NCBI GenBank assembly: GCA_907165065.1
Contig: OU015530.1
Coordinates: 45,696,965-45,760,964, forward strand
DNA: 64,000 bases
Direction: 5' to 3'
DNA from: Caprimulgus europaeus
Taxonomy: Eukaryota; Chordata; Aves; Caprimulgiformes; Caprimulgidae
Positions 1-10,300 of the stretch are shown here, piece by piece (within the stretch, counting starts at the first letter, position 1; every line of letters begins with the position of its first letter). The notes below the pieces were generated by a model. It was given only the letters and a program-made list of their open reading frames with translations. It was not told the DNA's origin and made no database searches. The position numbers were made by a program, and so were the translations under genes.

Positions 1-100
1 TCAACTCCAAGTTAGAGAATGCTAGCCATGTCTGATTGGGATTTATAAGTTTTCGACCTGTCTTGAAGTCGGATGGTTATTTTGGCAAATTTACGCACTG

Positions 101-327
101 AGAGAAGAGGAGAGGAGAGGAGAGGAGAGGAGAAGAGAGGAGAGGAGAGGAGAGGAGAAGAGAGGAGAGGAGAGGAGAGGAGAGGAGAGGAGAGGAGAGG
201 AGAGGAGAGGAGAGAAGAGAAGAGAAGAGAAGAGAAGAGAAGAGAAGAGAAGAGAAGAGAAGAGAAGAGAAGAGAAGAGAAGAGAAGAGAAGAGAAGAGA
301 AGAGAAGAGAAGAGAAGAGAAGAGAAG
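101..327. repeat. Purine-rich pentanucleotide microsatellite
   Basis: A tandem array of five-base purine units. The left part (to about 212) is mainly AGGAG with a few AGAAG variants. The right part (about 213-327) is almost pure AGAAG. The sharp unit change suggests two expansion phases. All strand asymmetry is purine on plus and pyrimidine on minus, so long open frames of Arg/Glu/Lys or Ser/Leu/Phe on the two strands are artefacts. Such mirror-like polypurine tracts can form triplex DNA and are often length-polymorphic. Confidence 0.97.
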
Positions 328-330
328 GAG

Positions 331-1493
331 ATAAGAATATCAGTAGTTAGAACAATCATCTGTAGTGTGGTATTCTCAGACTAAGCACCTTTCTTTAACA
401 GTACAACACAAAGGAAATTAGAAAGCTGGTTGTCTGTGAATATTTTTACAATCTCTGAGAGATGGTAAATATAAAAATGAAATAAAACTTGATATTTGTT
501 ATAATAAACATAGTAAAAATAGACCTTAGTTCTCCAGCTATCTGAGTAGAAGCTGCAGAGATTCTGTAGATTTCTACGGTTTGGCATCTACAAGTCTGTC
601 ATCTGATTTATGAAATGTAAATACAGTTTCAGCTTTTTGCCCATGTTACATAAATCAGCAAGTTTTGACTTACTTATTAACAATGAAGAGGCACCAGACT
701 ACAGATTTGACAAAACACATTCACTATTTTTTTTTTTTTTAATTTACCCTCAAGATATTTCAAGCCATTTCAAAATTAAGGAAAATAACAAACACTAAAC
801 CAGTGTTTTATTTCCTTTTTTAAACTGATTTTGATTAAATGTACCTCATATTTAAGATTATCTGGATTATAACACCCCACTGAGCCCAGAATGTAGGACT
901 GGATCAAAATATCAGATATTTGTTGAAAAGGCAGCACATTTCTTAGTAGGAAGTGATAACCTGGATGAGTAACAGACATCTTGGTGATTACCAATCCAGC
1001 AGAGATGTTATTTCAGTATGCTGACATTTCTGGGTGTTCATATAAGGGCGAGTGAGTCAATGTCAGGGGACTAGAAGAATGAAACTTATTTTTAGTTCTC
1101 CATTTATTTTTTACTTTACACCCAAATAGACAGTAAAGTGAAAGGGCAGAATATTCTATATGCAGTACAATCCAATAATTAATTTCTAATATGGAAATCT
1201 GTGATGTCTTCCCTCTTAATAGTAATAGTATTTTTTTCATTAAGTTATTGTGTGGTAAACCATAGTCTTTTCATTGACAGAAATGGAATTCACATGTGCA
1301 GAGTTCATAATCTGCATGTATCTTTGCTGACTAAGATACTAGTGCCTTGCTCTAACCAATTACGAATCCTTCCAATCTTATAGTCCAGAATCTCAACTGG
1401 GTTTGAATAAATTTAGTCATCAACCTCTTAAAGTCAATGGAATTCAAAATCCCATTTTCTCATGAGACTTTCAGTGGCAAATATGAAGAACCC

Positions 1494-1496
<3 letters not shown>
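331..1496. other. AT-rich stretch without recognised gene
   Basis: No coding region or known repeat was recognised apart from a short T run at 727-740 and a possible relic of an old repeat around 1425-1450 (AAGTCAATGGAATTC). The open frames here are short and AT-driven. Confidence 0.5.

Positions 1497-1527
<31 letters not shown>
1497..1527. repeat. Homopolymer T tract (31 bases)
   Basis: An uninterrupted run of T, followed directly by CAGGAGCC. It can be read as a poly(A) tail of something inserted on the minus strand, or as an extreme polypyrimidine tract before a CAG 3' splice-like site on the plus strand. The sequence alone does not decide. Confidence 0.95.
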
Positions 1528-1790
1528 CAGGAGCCCTGTTGTGCTGAGTCTTGTCCAGAAGGAGGTACAAAGTGTCCCAACGAGTTTCATGTTCAGAACA
1601 GGCAAGGCAGGAAGGGAAGCAGTGACAAAGAGAAGTGGCTTAAGCATAGTGTCCCATAGGGCTGCAAGCACAGTCTCCATCTCTTGACTTGTGGTCTGGT
1701 CCCATCCACTAAGCTCAACTACCTGGAAGTGGTCTTGGGAGGGCATTTTAGGCTAATGTCCGTGGATTGAGCTGAGGTCTTTTTAAAGAA
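1528..1790 (-). mobile_element. Possible poly(A)-tailed retro-insertion
   Basis: About 260 bp of less AT-rich sequence abuts the T31 tract, so on the minus strand it ends in a long A run, as a retrocopy or ancient interspersed repeat would. No AATAAA signal is visible just before the A run and I found no target-site duplication. An open frame on the minus strand covers 1471-1746 but runs through the A tract as poly-Lys, so it is not a convincing gene. The 3' end on the minus strand (CTCAGCACAACAGGGCTC) loosely recalls the tail of an old amniote repeat. CR1 insertions do not normally leave poly(A), so a different origin is needed if this is an insertion. Confidence 0.3.
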
Positions 1791-1817
1791 TGTAAGATTA
1801 ATGTAATGTAATGTCAA

Positions 1818-2025
1818 TGAAAGAAAGCCTTCACAGTGAGAGTGGTGAGACAATGGCGCAGGTTGCCCAGAGAGGCTGTGAATGCTCCTCCCTGGAGGTG
1901 TTCAGGGCCAGGCTGGATGGGGCTTTAGGTAACCTGGTCTGGTGGGGAGTGTCCCTGCTGGTGGATGGGGGGTTGGAACTGGATGATCTTTGGGGTCCAT
2001 TTCAACCCAAACCATTCTATGATTT
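1818..2025 (+). mobile_element. CR1 LINE fragment, 3' end
   Basis: This is a 5'-truncated CR1 non-LTR retrotransposon ending in the family's 3' tail. Landmarks in order are GAGAGTGGTGAGACAATGG, GGTTGCCCAGAGAGGCTG, CCTGGAGGTGTTCAGG, GGAACTGGATGATCTTT and ACCATTCTATGATT. One frame still gives SSLEVFRARLDGALGNLV, a peptide typical of the CR1 3' region. Severe 5' truncation is usual for CR1. It is tail to tail with another CR1 end about 65 bp downstream. Confidence 0.93.
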
Positions 2026-2089
2026 TTTTAATGAACTGTTTGGTGTGGTCATATCCACATACGGAAAGAGTCCTGTTTCAAGTGAAGTG

Positions 2090-2135
2090 AATCATAGAAT
2101 CATTTCAGTGGGAAAAGATCACAGAGTCCAAACGT
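2090..2135 (-). mobile_element. CR1 LINE 3'-tail stub
   Basis: AATCATAGAATCATTTCAGT followed by GGAAAAGATCACAGAGTCCA is the reverse complement of a CR1 3' terminus (GATCTTTTCC ... GATTCTATGATT). Only about 45 bp remain, so this is an extremely truncated copy on the opposite strand from its neighbour. Confidence 0.8.
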
Positions 2136-2137
2136 AA

Positions 2138-4200
2138 AAAAAACAAAGACTGAAAAAAACCCCAAACTTAAAAAAAAATGAGACGTCATCATACTCCCTG
2201 GTCAAATAGCTGTCCATTTGCATTGTCTTTGCATGAGCCTGTAGTGTCAAGAAGTGAATTGATGACATAAGTATGAAATGTCACAGTGAGTGAATATTTA
2301 GTGTTTTATTTTGCACCTCTAATATACATTTTTTTTAAAGAAGAAACTTAATAAAAACTCCACTTTGGTTAATTGAAATGTTTTTTGTTGCTGGGGTTAC
2401 CTTCTTGATCAACTAGTACACCAACTGCTTTTTGCAGCCTAGATGTGTATTATGTATACATGTTCATAAGCTATTTTTTTTTTCCTAATGAATAGAACCT
2501 GTGTTGGGAATGTAGGAGGTCAAAAGTTCATATCTTCCTGAAGAATCATAATGAAAAATGACTGCATACAGACTGGTGTGGTAAAACACTTTACGTTTGG
2601 TAGAGCAGTATTAGAAAGTAACCTGGTGAAAATCTTGTACCATTTTCAGAATGTTTTTGTCATAGTAAAAATAAACATGGAATATACAATGTATTATTTT
2701 CTATACATAATTGAAAATCAGTTCCTCACTTCCCTACCTGTTAATCTTGTAGTTATACAAAAATGTCTGTGTCCCCTCTGGTGGTGATGATAGCTCCAAA
2801 GCTGTATAAAGATGTAGGAAATATAGCTCCCAATATAATTTTAGGTGTTACTAATCAAATGCTGTAAAAGAAACAGAATCATGAGCATGAATTCTCATTC
2901 TTAAATATTCTGTCTGTTAGCCTCTAAATTAAGAAATCATCTGCACGCACTGCAATAGCAGTGAATATATAGTAGTAATAGTGTTCTAAAAATAAATTTG
3001 TGTAAAACACAGTATCTCTAAAATCTTAATAATACATATGTATATATGTTAACAGTGAGGCACTGACATTGACTAAGTATGGGTTTTGTACACTGTTATA
3101 TATATTCCAACTCTACCAGTTGAGATATCTTTTTGTTAGGTACTACAAAGACATAAAATAAGTCTTTATGGAGTCTTTGCAATGAGGTCTTTCACAGAAA
3201 GATTAAATGATTTTTCATAGTATACGTTACAAAAAAAGATGCAGTAAATTTTATTTTAGCCCTGGATATGCAAGATCTTCTCACTGTTTTTATAATTAAC
3301 TATAATGGTATTTTTTCATTCATCATCTCTCAAGATATGGTGGGATCTTGTTGCTGTTATCCTATTCGATCATAAAAAAGTTAGCAACTTCCTGGAAACT
3401 GGATCTCTAGGAACTGATTCTAAGTCAAAGTGTGACTCTGATCTCATTAAAGTCGACAAGTTATGCTATTGATTTCAGTTCATTTCATATCTATCCTAGC
3501 AAAGTTTTAAGCTGATGTATATGGAAGTGGTAGAAGGCTTGGCATTATGGTAAGGTCTTATGATGTGATAGGCTTAGGATTTCAGGCAGGTACCACTTTT
3601 CTGTGCCTATGCCATGCCTCCTGCCATCGCTCCACTGGCCTGGTTATTCATTTATCTAAATGTGAAAATCTATAGGGTCGAAAGGCACATCAGAACTGAT
3701 CATTTTTTTTTTCCCTTTATGATCAGAGAAGAGACTGGATTAACAGCCTCTAAAGTTAGTTGTTTTACCCAAAAGTTAATTTTAAAATTGGACAATTGAA
3801 TCCTTGTCCTTAGAGTACCAATTTCTTTCCATGGATTGCAAATGGCACATAGTATCAGGCTCAAATGTAGATGTCTGAAATGTAAATCAATGAGATAGAT
3901 ACCAACTAAGACCTATTAAATCTATGAAAAGAAAGTCTTCATTATAAAGACAATCTGTGTAGGCTTCCGCTCCAGGGTGAATTTCATACACTGGGAGGAA
4001 ATCATCAATTGTTTGTTTATAATGAATATATGATACTTTCAATTGTAAAATTCTATCTTATATGGAGTAACCACTCCCTGGTTCTGAATGCACTTCCTAC
4101 AATGGCTATGTTCATGTACATATCCAGTATACAAAGGAGAAAGACCTTAGCCTGATATTAATCATGTCACCTGTATGTTATTGATGGATACTTCATCACA
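2138..4200. other. AT-rich stretch without recognised gene
   Basis: Two A-rich runs lie at 2136-2180. Beyond that I see no convincing coding region, RNA gene or classified repeat. Open frames at 2551-2787 and 3614-3799 have no supporting motif. Confidence 0.5.
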
Positions 4201-4202
4201 CC

Positions 4203-4676
4203 TGTAGGGGACTAGATAGAAGTATGCCTCAACATTGCTGGCAGAGCCATCTGGCCATGGAAAGCTCCAACAACATGACAACAGAGTCCTACCTGTCAGG
4301 AACATGGATACATTCTGAGAACATAGCCCACATCCTCTGCACGTGTGCCTGTCCCGAGGATCAGTATCTGGGGGGCTCGGACCCTCTAGAACTTTTGGGG
4401 ATCCTCCGGATACGGTACTGGACATGTGCCCCACTGCCGAGTGGGACGTGTGGATATAAAAAGGCAAGACCAACGAAAACCAGGAGAGGATGCTCTCCCA
4501 CTGGACATCAAGTTGATAGGATGCTGCCCCTAGCCACCCAGAATGATCTGAGGTTGGTTGAAAAGCCAGGGGGTTTAACTTCTGCTAAATTGTCCTGCCT
4601 AATAGTGGATCATGACAATACCATGAGAAGCTTGAAACAACAATTTTCCTATGGGCTTAAATACTTCAGTTCTTGA
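4203..4676 (+). mobile_element. GC-richer block, possible degraded LTR
   Basis: This block stands out from its AT-rich surroundings by base composition and by several CpGs (CCCGAGG, CTCGGAC, CTCCGG, GCCGAG, GACGTG). It carries a TATA box at 4455-4463 and perfect small hairpins just upstream (4430-4445) and downstream (4483-4498). TGTAGGGGAC at about 4203 could be an LTR start. Retained CpG plus a lone TATA promoter suggest a younger inserted LTR rather than old unique DNA. I could not find a matching CA end, a target-site duplication or a polyadenylation signal, and I do not recognise the family. A 150-codon plus-strand frame (4224-4676) spans it but looks non-coding. Confidence 0.3.
4430..4500 (+). 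promoter_or_regulatory. TATA-containing promoter-like module with two hairpins
   Basis: TATAAAAAGG lies at 4455-4464. CCCACT GCCG AGTGGG (4430-4445) forms a 6-bp stem with a 4-base loop 10 bp upstream. GGAGAG GATG CTCTCC (4483-4498) forms another 6-bp stem about 20 bp downstream, near where transcription would start. The TATA box and both hairpins are read directly; promoter activity is inferred. Confidence 0.3.
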
Positions 4677-4679
4677 GTA

Positions 4680-6340
4680 TATTCGTAACATATTATCTTA
4701 TACTCCTTTAGCAATTATAGTACTATTCTAGATATCTCCTCTTTCCACTTACAAAGGTACAAAGACAAAATGTATGAGGCCCTGAGTCAGGCTAACCCAC
4801 ACCTTCATGTTGCATATATGAACAATCAGTGCAAGAGATGCAATGATAGTCAAGTTTTATAACACCAGAAGAGTAATTATCGACCACTTGGAAAAGAATA
4901 AACTGAAATGCAAGAGCTGTACATTATGGAAAATTCTGATTTTGTGAGTTTAAAAACTCCACTATTGAACTTTTATTGAAACAAAAATAAAAGAAAATGT
5001 CAGCTTTGCTGCTTAAACATCATTCTTAAAGGCCTACTTACTACATTTTGCATCTCCAAAATAAATATAACAGCCTCTCAGGATAAATATTCTATACACT
5101 GTGGAGAACATTGAATGCTGAGGAAAAACGCTGTAAGGGCATGAGATGGATGCAGGCTGGCTGTAGTCCAGCTCCCCATTTGTAGCTTATTGCTGTAAAA
5201 TTTCCATATACTTCTCTGGAGTACAATGAAAAACTGTGTAAAGTGATACTTCTGGCTTTGAATGAACTAACAGCACCAGGGAATTCTTACAATAAAATGG
5301 AAGAGAGGCAGCTTATACAATTCAATCACATTTTCCTTGGAAAAATTGATACATAAATATATTGCTAGAGGTCTGCCTACAAAATTTTCTTGGTATATTT
5401 AAACTTTGTCCCCAGACATTAGGCAGCTTTGCAAAATGTGGATCTGGGCACTGGCAGGGCTGAACATGTTTTAGACATTACTGAAGCTTTTAAAAGGTGT
5501 GGTATGCAAGGATTCCTTTGCAGACCTGCATTTTAAGCTAAGGATTTACTTAATACCAATAACAATACCTTGCTAACATTCAGACCTTCAAACTGAAAAT
5601 TAGACAGTGGTGCTCTATTTACAAAAGGCGGTCCACAAAAAGTAAACAGAAGTAGCTGAATTAAAACAAAATTAAAAAATGTTTTTCCATATGCAATATA
5701 TACACATGCTTATGGTTGATATTTATCAGTGAATGGGAAACTCCTGAAACCCTGCAGCTACGGGGTTTACTAAACATTTAACAGACTTTATGTGAAAAAG
5801 TCAGATCCACAAAGGTGTTTAGATTTGGTTTCATTTGATGCGAGAGTTAGGAATCAAAATACCTGTGCGGATGGGTTCTACAGGATGTAGACATGCCCTC
5901 TGGTATGGGTGTCATGAGGTGCAATTCAGAGTGCATGTTATTAGAATCTGAAAGTCTTTATGCAGCCTGAGCACAGAGTGCAGCTCAGACGTGGCAGGTT
6001 GCATATGCGTTAGAAAGGTAAGTAATGACTGGATCACTGCAAAGCATCCTAAAAAGCAAAATGTTTATTTTAAAAATCTGATCAGTTGAGCTGCAAAGTA
6101 TTAATTTTGCTTTACAGGCAGCAGATACAATTTATTAAAATGCATAGAAATAAAAAGCAAAATACAGTTCAGATGAATAGGAAAGTCTTTTCCTTCCTTA
6201 TTTTTTTTTCATGTTCTGACAAAGAATTTTTCTTTCTTACACACCAGTGCAAACCTACATACCCCAAAACACCTAACTATAACTTAAGATTTGTGACACT
6301 GTGTGTCTGTAAGAGGTAGGACAATGAGGCCACAGCCCTG
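4680..6340. other. AT-rich stretch without recognised gene
   Basis: No known repeat or gene was recognised, except one splice-bordered open segment at 5966-6017 listed separately. The region 5870-6000 is locally less AT-rich. Confidence 0.45.
5966..6017 (+). other. Exon-like segment (weak candidate)
   Basis: The segment is preceded by TCTTTATGCAG and followed by the consensus-like donor AAAG|GTAAGTA. One frame is open for 17 codons, including four Cys (LSTECSSDVAGCICVRK), starting after one carried-over base and ending in phase 0. At 52 bp an open frame is expected by chance, so the only real evidence is the donor. Product not recognised. Confidence 0.12.
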
Positions 6341-6406
6341 GGCTGTCCCCTCAGCCTGTCCTCTGCCCCAGGGATCCAGGATTATACAACATTCACTATT
6401 CCTGCC

Positions 6407-6463
6407 CATGGCTGAGCATGGCTGAGCAGAGCTCAGCCACGTGTGCCTGTCCTCACGTGGCTG
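6407..6463. other. Nested alternative hairpins with two CACGTG boxes
   Basis: A 10-bp direct repeat CATGGCTGAG (6407-6416, 6417-6426) runs into a perfect 9-bp hairpin TGGCTGAGC-AGA-GCTCAGCCA (6419-6439). The right arm of that hairpin overlaps the left arm of a second perfect 10-bp hairpin, CAGCCACGTG (6434-6443) with CACGTGGCTG (6454-6463). The two folds share 6434-6439 and exclude one another. Each arm of the second holds the E-box palindrome CACGTG. The surrounding 6330-6470 is GC-rich relative to its neighbours. The structures are direct; function is unknown. Confidence 0.6.
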
Positions 6464-7171
6464 AAGAAAGTGTTTTAGGTTTTTTCTGCTACTTTTCCTC
6501 AGCTTAATGTTTAAATTTTTGTAACTCTAATTTAATTTTTTCTTTCACTCACCATCTCGGGATACTTATGAGTGAAGAAGGTTCTTCTAAGGGCATCCAG
6601 CGTAAAAGAATTTACTATCCTTAGAATTCTGGTTTTGTTTGCTTACCAAGTAATAATAAATAAAGCAGAGACTATTTATTGGGAGAGGCAGATTTATTAA
6701 CTGAAGAAGGCATGTGCTTCTTATCCAAAAACTTCTTCAAAATTGTCAGATTTGACATTCTGTGTAGGCTGAACCTTTTTTTTTTTTTCCGAAAAAGTCC
6801 AGAAGTTTGTTGTTGTTAGCATTTTTCAAAATTCCATAATATAATATTGTGTGATTTTTTTAAGATTTATGTGATTTTTGCACAAGTATATATTTGTTTG
6901 GAAGGGTAATGGTAGATCTTATTCTCATGATCAATATGCATCTTGTTGCTTGTGTAGCCATTTATTTCTTCATTGAAAGTTACAATGAAAGAGTTTTCTC
7001 AAGTCAGTGGTGTCGGAGTTTAATAACCACATGAATATTGGAGTTGAATACCCACATGAGTACTCAGTGTATGTGGATGGATGTGTCCTAGTACCCAGGG
7101 CACCAGGCATCCCTGGGGAGAGTTGGGGAAGCACCGTTTAGTTAAGAACTGTTTTTGCTACCATCAGTTAG

Positions 7172-7361
7172 GCATAGAAGAAATTCTTTACTTTGAGAGT
7201 GGTGAGACACTGGAACAGGGTGCCTAAAGAAGTTAGGAAGTGTTCAAGGCCAGGTTTGATAAGACTTTGAGCTCATGGCAGTGGGGTTGGAGCTAGATGA
7301 TCTTTAAGGTCCCTTCTAACCTGTACCATTCTATGATTCTATTATTCTATGATTCTATTCC
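7172..7361 (+). mobile_element. CR1 LINE fragment, 3' end
   Basis: Landmarks are GAGAGTGGTGAGACACTGG, GGGTGCCTAAAGAAGTTAGG, GTTCAAGGCCAGGTTTGAT, GAGCTAGATGATCTTTAAGG and the tail ACCATTCTATGATTCTATTA with further ATTCTATGATTCT copies. It is a heavily 5'-truncated copy on the plus strand. It matches the 1818-2025 copy segment by segment but lacks part of the middle. Confidence 0.93.
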
Positions 7362-7364
7362 TTT

Positions 7365-10300
7365 AATGTAACTTCCTTTTAAAACTTACTCCAGGCATGT
7401 AGGGTGCTGGGGACATGAAAAGCTTAATAGCTTAAAAGCATAAAAAATAGTACATATATTTACATTAATATTATTAAAATTTGCTCTTGGCATAAACCTT
7501 GGTTTGTAAAATTTCACCCTAGAGTAAAAAATTTACAGCTGAATCATAACACCTCAAAGTTGAGGTTTGTCTTTAGTAACTTTGAGACAAGTTTACTTAT
7601 ATTAGTGACTAATAAAGGATGACCAAAGTAAAAGGTCTGGCCTCTGTGCAAGCCAGTTTTGGAGGGTGTTTTACAGCACTGCATGGGGTTACACTGTATG
7701 GGAGCCAGAAGTAATTTTTTTCCTCTCACATTTTACTCAGAAAATTTTATAGTCTTCTAATGAAGGATCGTTGTGTAATGTCCTGGAAAAGTTTCCTCAA
7801 TCTTCCTAACCAGAGCCTTGGACAAAATAAAATGGGACCCCATAGAATTCACCTCAATTTCATACAAGAACCAGCTGAAATTTTTGTAGGATGCCTTGTG
7901 TCATATAAACTGATAGGATACAACAGGTCAAGACATACAGCTTTGCATGGTTAAAATGAGGTTAAAATATATGTAAGTGGACTTTTACTAAGATGTAGGT
8001 CCTTAGTAGGCCTGTTTCCAAAGGAGATGGTGGACCAGCTTCTGGGAATCCTTGTCTGAAGTTTTGAAATCTTTCAAAAGTATGTGCTTTTACTAAGTTT
8101 TTTGGCAAACTGTACCAACCAGTTACCAAATCTGTGTACAGATTATGTCATATCACTGGATCTATTTTATTATATAATTTTAAAATTTAAATTGATATTT
8201 AGGTAATGAATAAGGAAAAGGCTGAGTCACCCAAGGACAATTTAAGTCATAATCAGTCTCAGGCAAAACTGGTAAGTGTCAACATCTCATGCAGAAGGTC
8301 TGCTTGAATTTTTTTGTGTCACAAGTGCAGAGCACAAACTAAGTATTCAAAGAGCAAAGGTTCCAAGTCAGCAAAGGGAGTGCTTTAGGAGACATCTAAT
8401 ATGAGGGGTGATATGAGGGAGAAAACTGTTGTCAATATGTGAAGAACAACTAATTATTGAATGTATTACAATAAATTAGTGGAAATGGGGTCAACAGAAC
8501 TCAGGCAGTTGCAGTAATGTACAACATGCTTTGCACTTTGGCAACCCTTCCACCTACTCTTAGAGGAGGCGAGGCTAATTTTGCATATATGTGAGACTGT
8601 ATAATTGTATTTTCTTTTGGATTCACCAATCATGATTAGTGTCCTGAATATGTAGTGTATACCAGGCCATGTAAGTGTAGTATTGTTGCTTTATAGGAGG
8701 TAATTTTGGTGGTGAAGACAGTGATTTATCTGACAGGAACACCCGGCTGCTCCAGGGTCTTGAGTTTATAGAGAATTTTGAAAAACTTTGCGGTAGGTTT
8801 GAATTTGCAACCAAATACCAAGCAAACTAACATTTCCTGCAAATAAGAAACCCTGCTTTTAGACCACATCCAACTAGTAAAGCCCTGGATCATTTTTATT
8901 AGTGACACTACTGTACCTCCATAATAATTAGGATAAATACTTGCTACTACATATCACATACTTGCTGACCCACTCATTAGTTCTCAAGCAAAGTCACAAG
9001 GCTGATATATTGTGAGCCTCTCATTACTGAAATTGCTCTTATTACCCACAATATCTAAACTTTATTACTGACAATGATGGTTTTCAAGTGTCCTTAGGAA
9101 TTTAGAAAGTTCCACAGTTCAGTAATATATCAGCCTTGCCAGCACTGAATGTCATAAGTAAATAGGGAGTAGAAGAAATTCTAACTTCCAAACAGTCCAG
9201 AAGCCAAACAAAATATTATGGGTAGGAAAAAAACCCAAATCCAAACATAATTATATAGCTGGAGTTCAGGTTGTTTGGACTTGGAATGAAACTGCTTGCC
9301 CAATCCTATCAAGGGATCTTTACAGTTCCAAACCCACGTATGCCTCCCATTTACTATTTCTATTCTATACCAGCCTGCTATTTTCTGCTCAACTGGTAAG
9401 CAGAAGTTACTTTAAATTTTATTTTTTAGTCTGTGCTTATTGTCAACTGTCAGACAACAATAACAGTCAAAAGAGTGTGCTAGTCCATCTGCCTTTCAGG
9501 CAGGCTCTCCAGGAGAAGCTTTCATTAGCTAGATGGATTTTTCTGTCTATTTCAGGGATCTATGCTGAAAGACTGTTTCTCAGTCACCCATAGGAATAGC
9601 AAAGACAGCAATTAAAATACCCTAATGTTTATAGAAAATGTTTACACTTCAGACTGTCATGATCAAGGTTGCTTGGCAAGAAAAGCATAAATATGTATGG
9701 AAAAAATATTCCCGATTTTAATCTGAGCACATTAAAAAGAGTGTAGAGGCAAGAAAGCTGTAATTTTATTTCAATTTTTAAGTGAATCCTCTCACATTAT
9801 TGAAATTATATTGAGGTTGAGTTTATAAGACTACTTTAGATGGAGAAAGGGGCAATAGGATTCATGGCAGTTCTTGCAACTATGCTAACTGATTAAAAAA
9901 TGTTTTTTCTCAAGGGGAAATCACTAGATTTCATATTTTGTGGGGCAGAGATGTCCCTTATCACAGTAGTCTTGCAAATAGTTCAAAGCTGGCAGCAACG
10001 TCTTCTTCCTTCAAGGACATATTTTATTTCTATAGAAATAGAAGCTGCTATTCTACTCTCTCTTGACCATTCCTTGGATCCCCAGCAGACACTGTCTCTG
10101 CGTGTCTGTGGTTTGGCCACAAAGAATCAAATCCCTGGTGGACAGTGGGGTCAATTATTTTTTTGCGGGGAGAATGTTCAAAAGATGAATAGCCAGTGCC
10201 TTGCTAGTGCATGAATTGAGTATGTCAAGCCAATGACAATCATGCTATCTGGGGAGAACTGGTGTTCATCAGTGTGGGTACCTATTTTTTGAGAAGAAAT

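Noticed and set aside
12-384. Open frames of about 100 codons on both strands at the window start
   Set aside because: They are translations of the AGGAG/AGAAG microsatellite (poly Glu-Arg-Lys and poly Ser-Leu-Phe), not genes.
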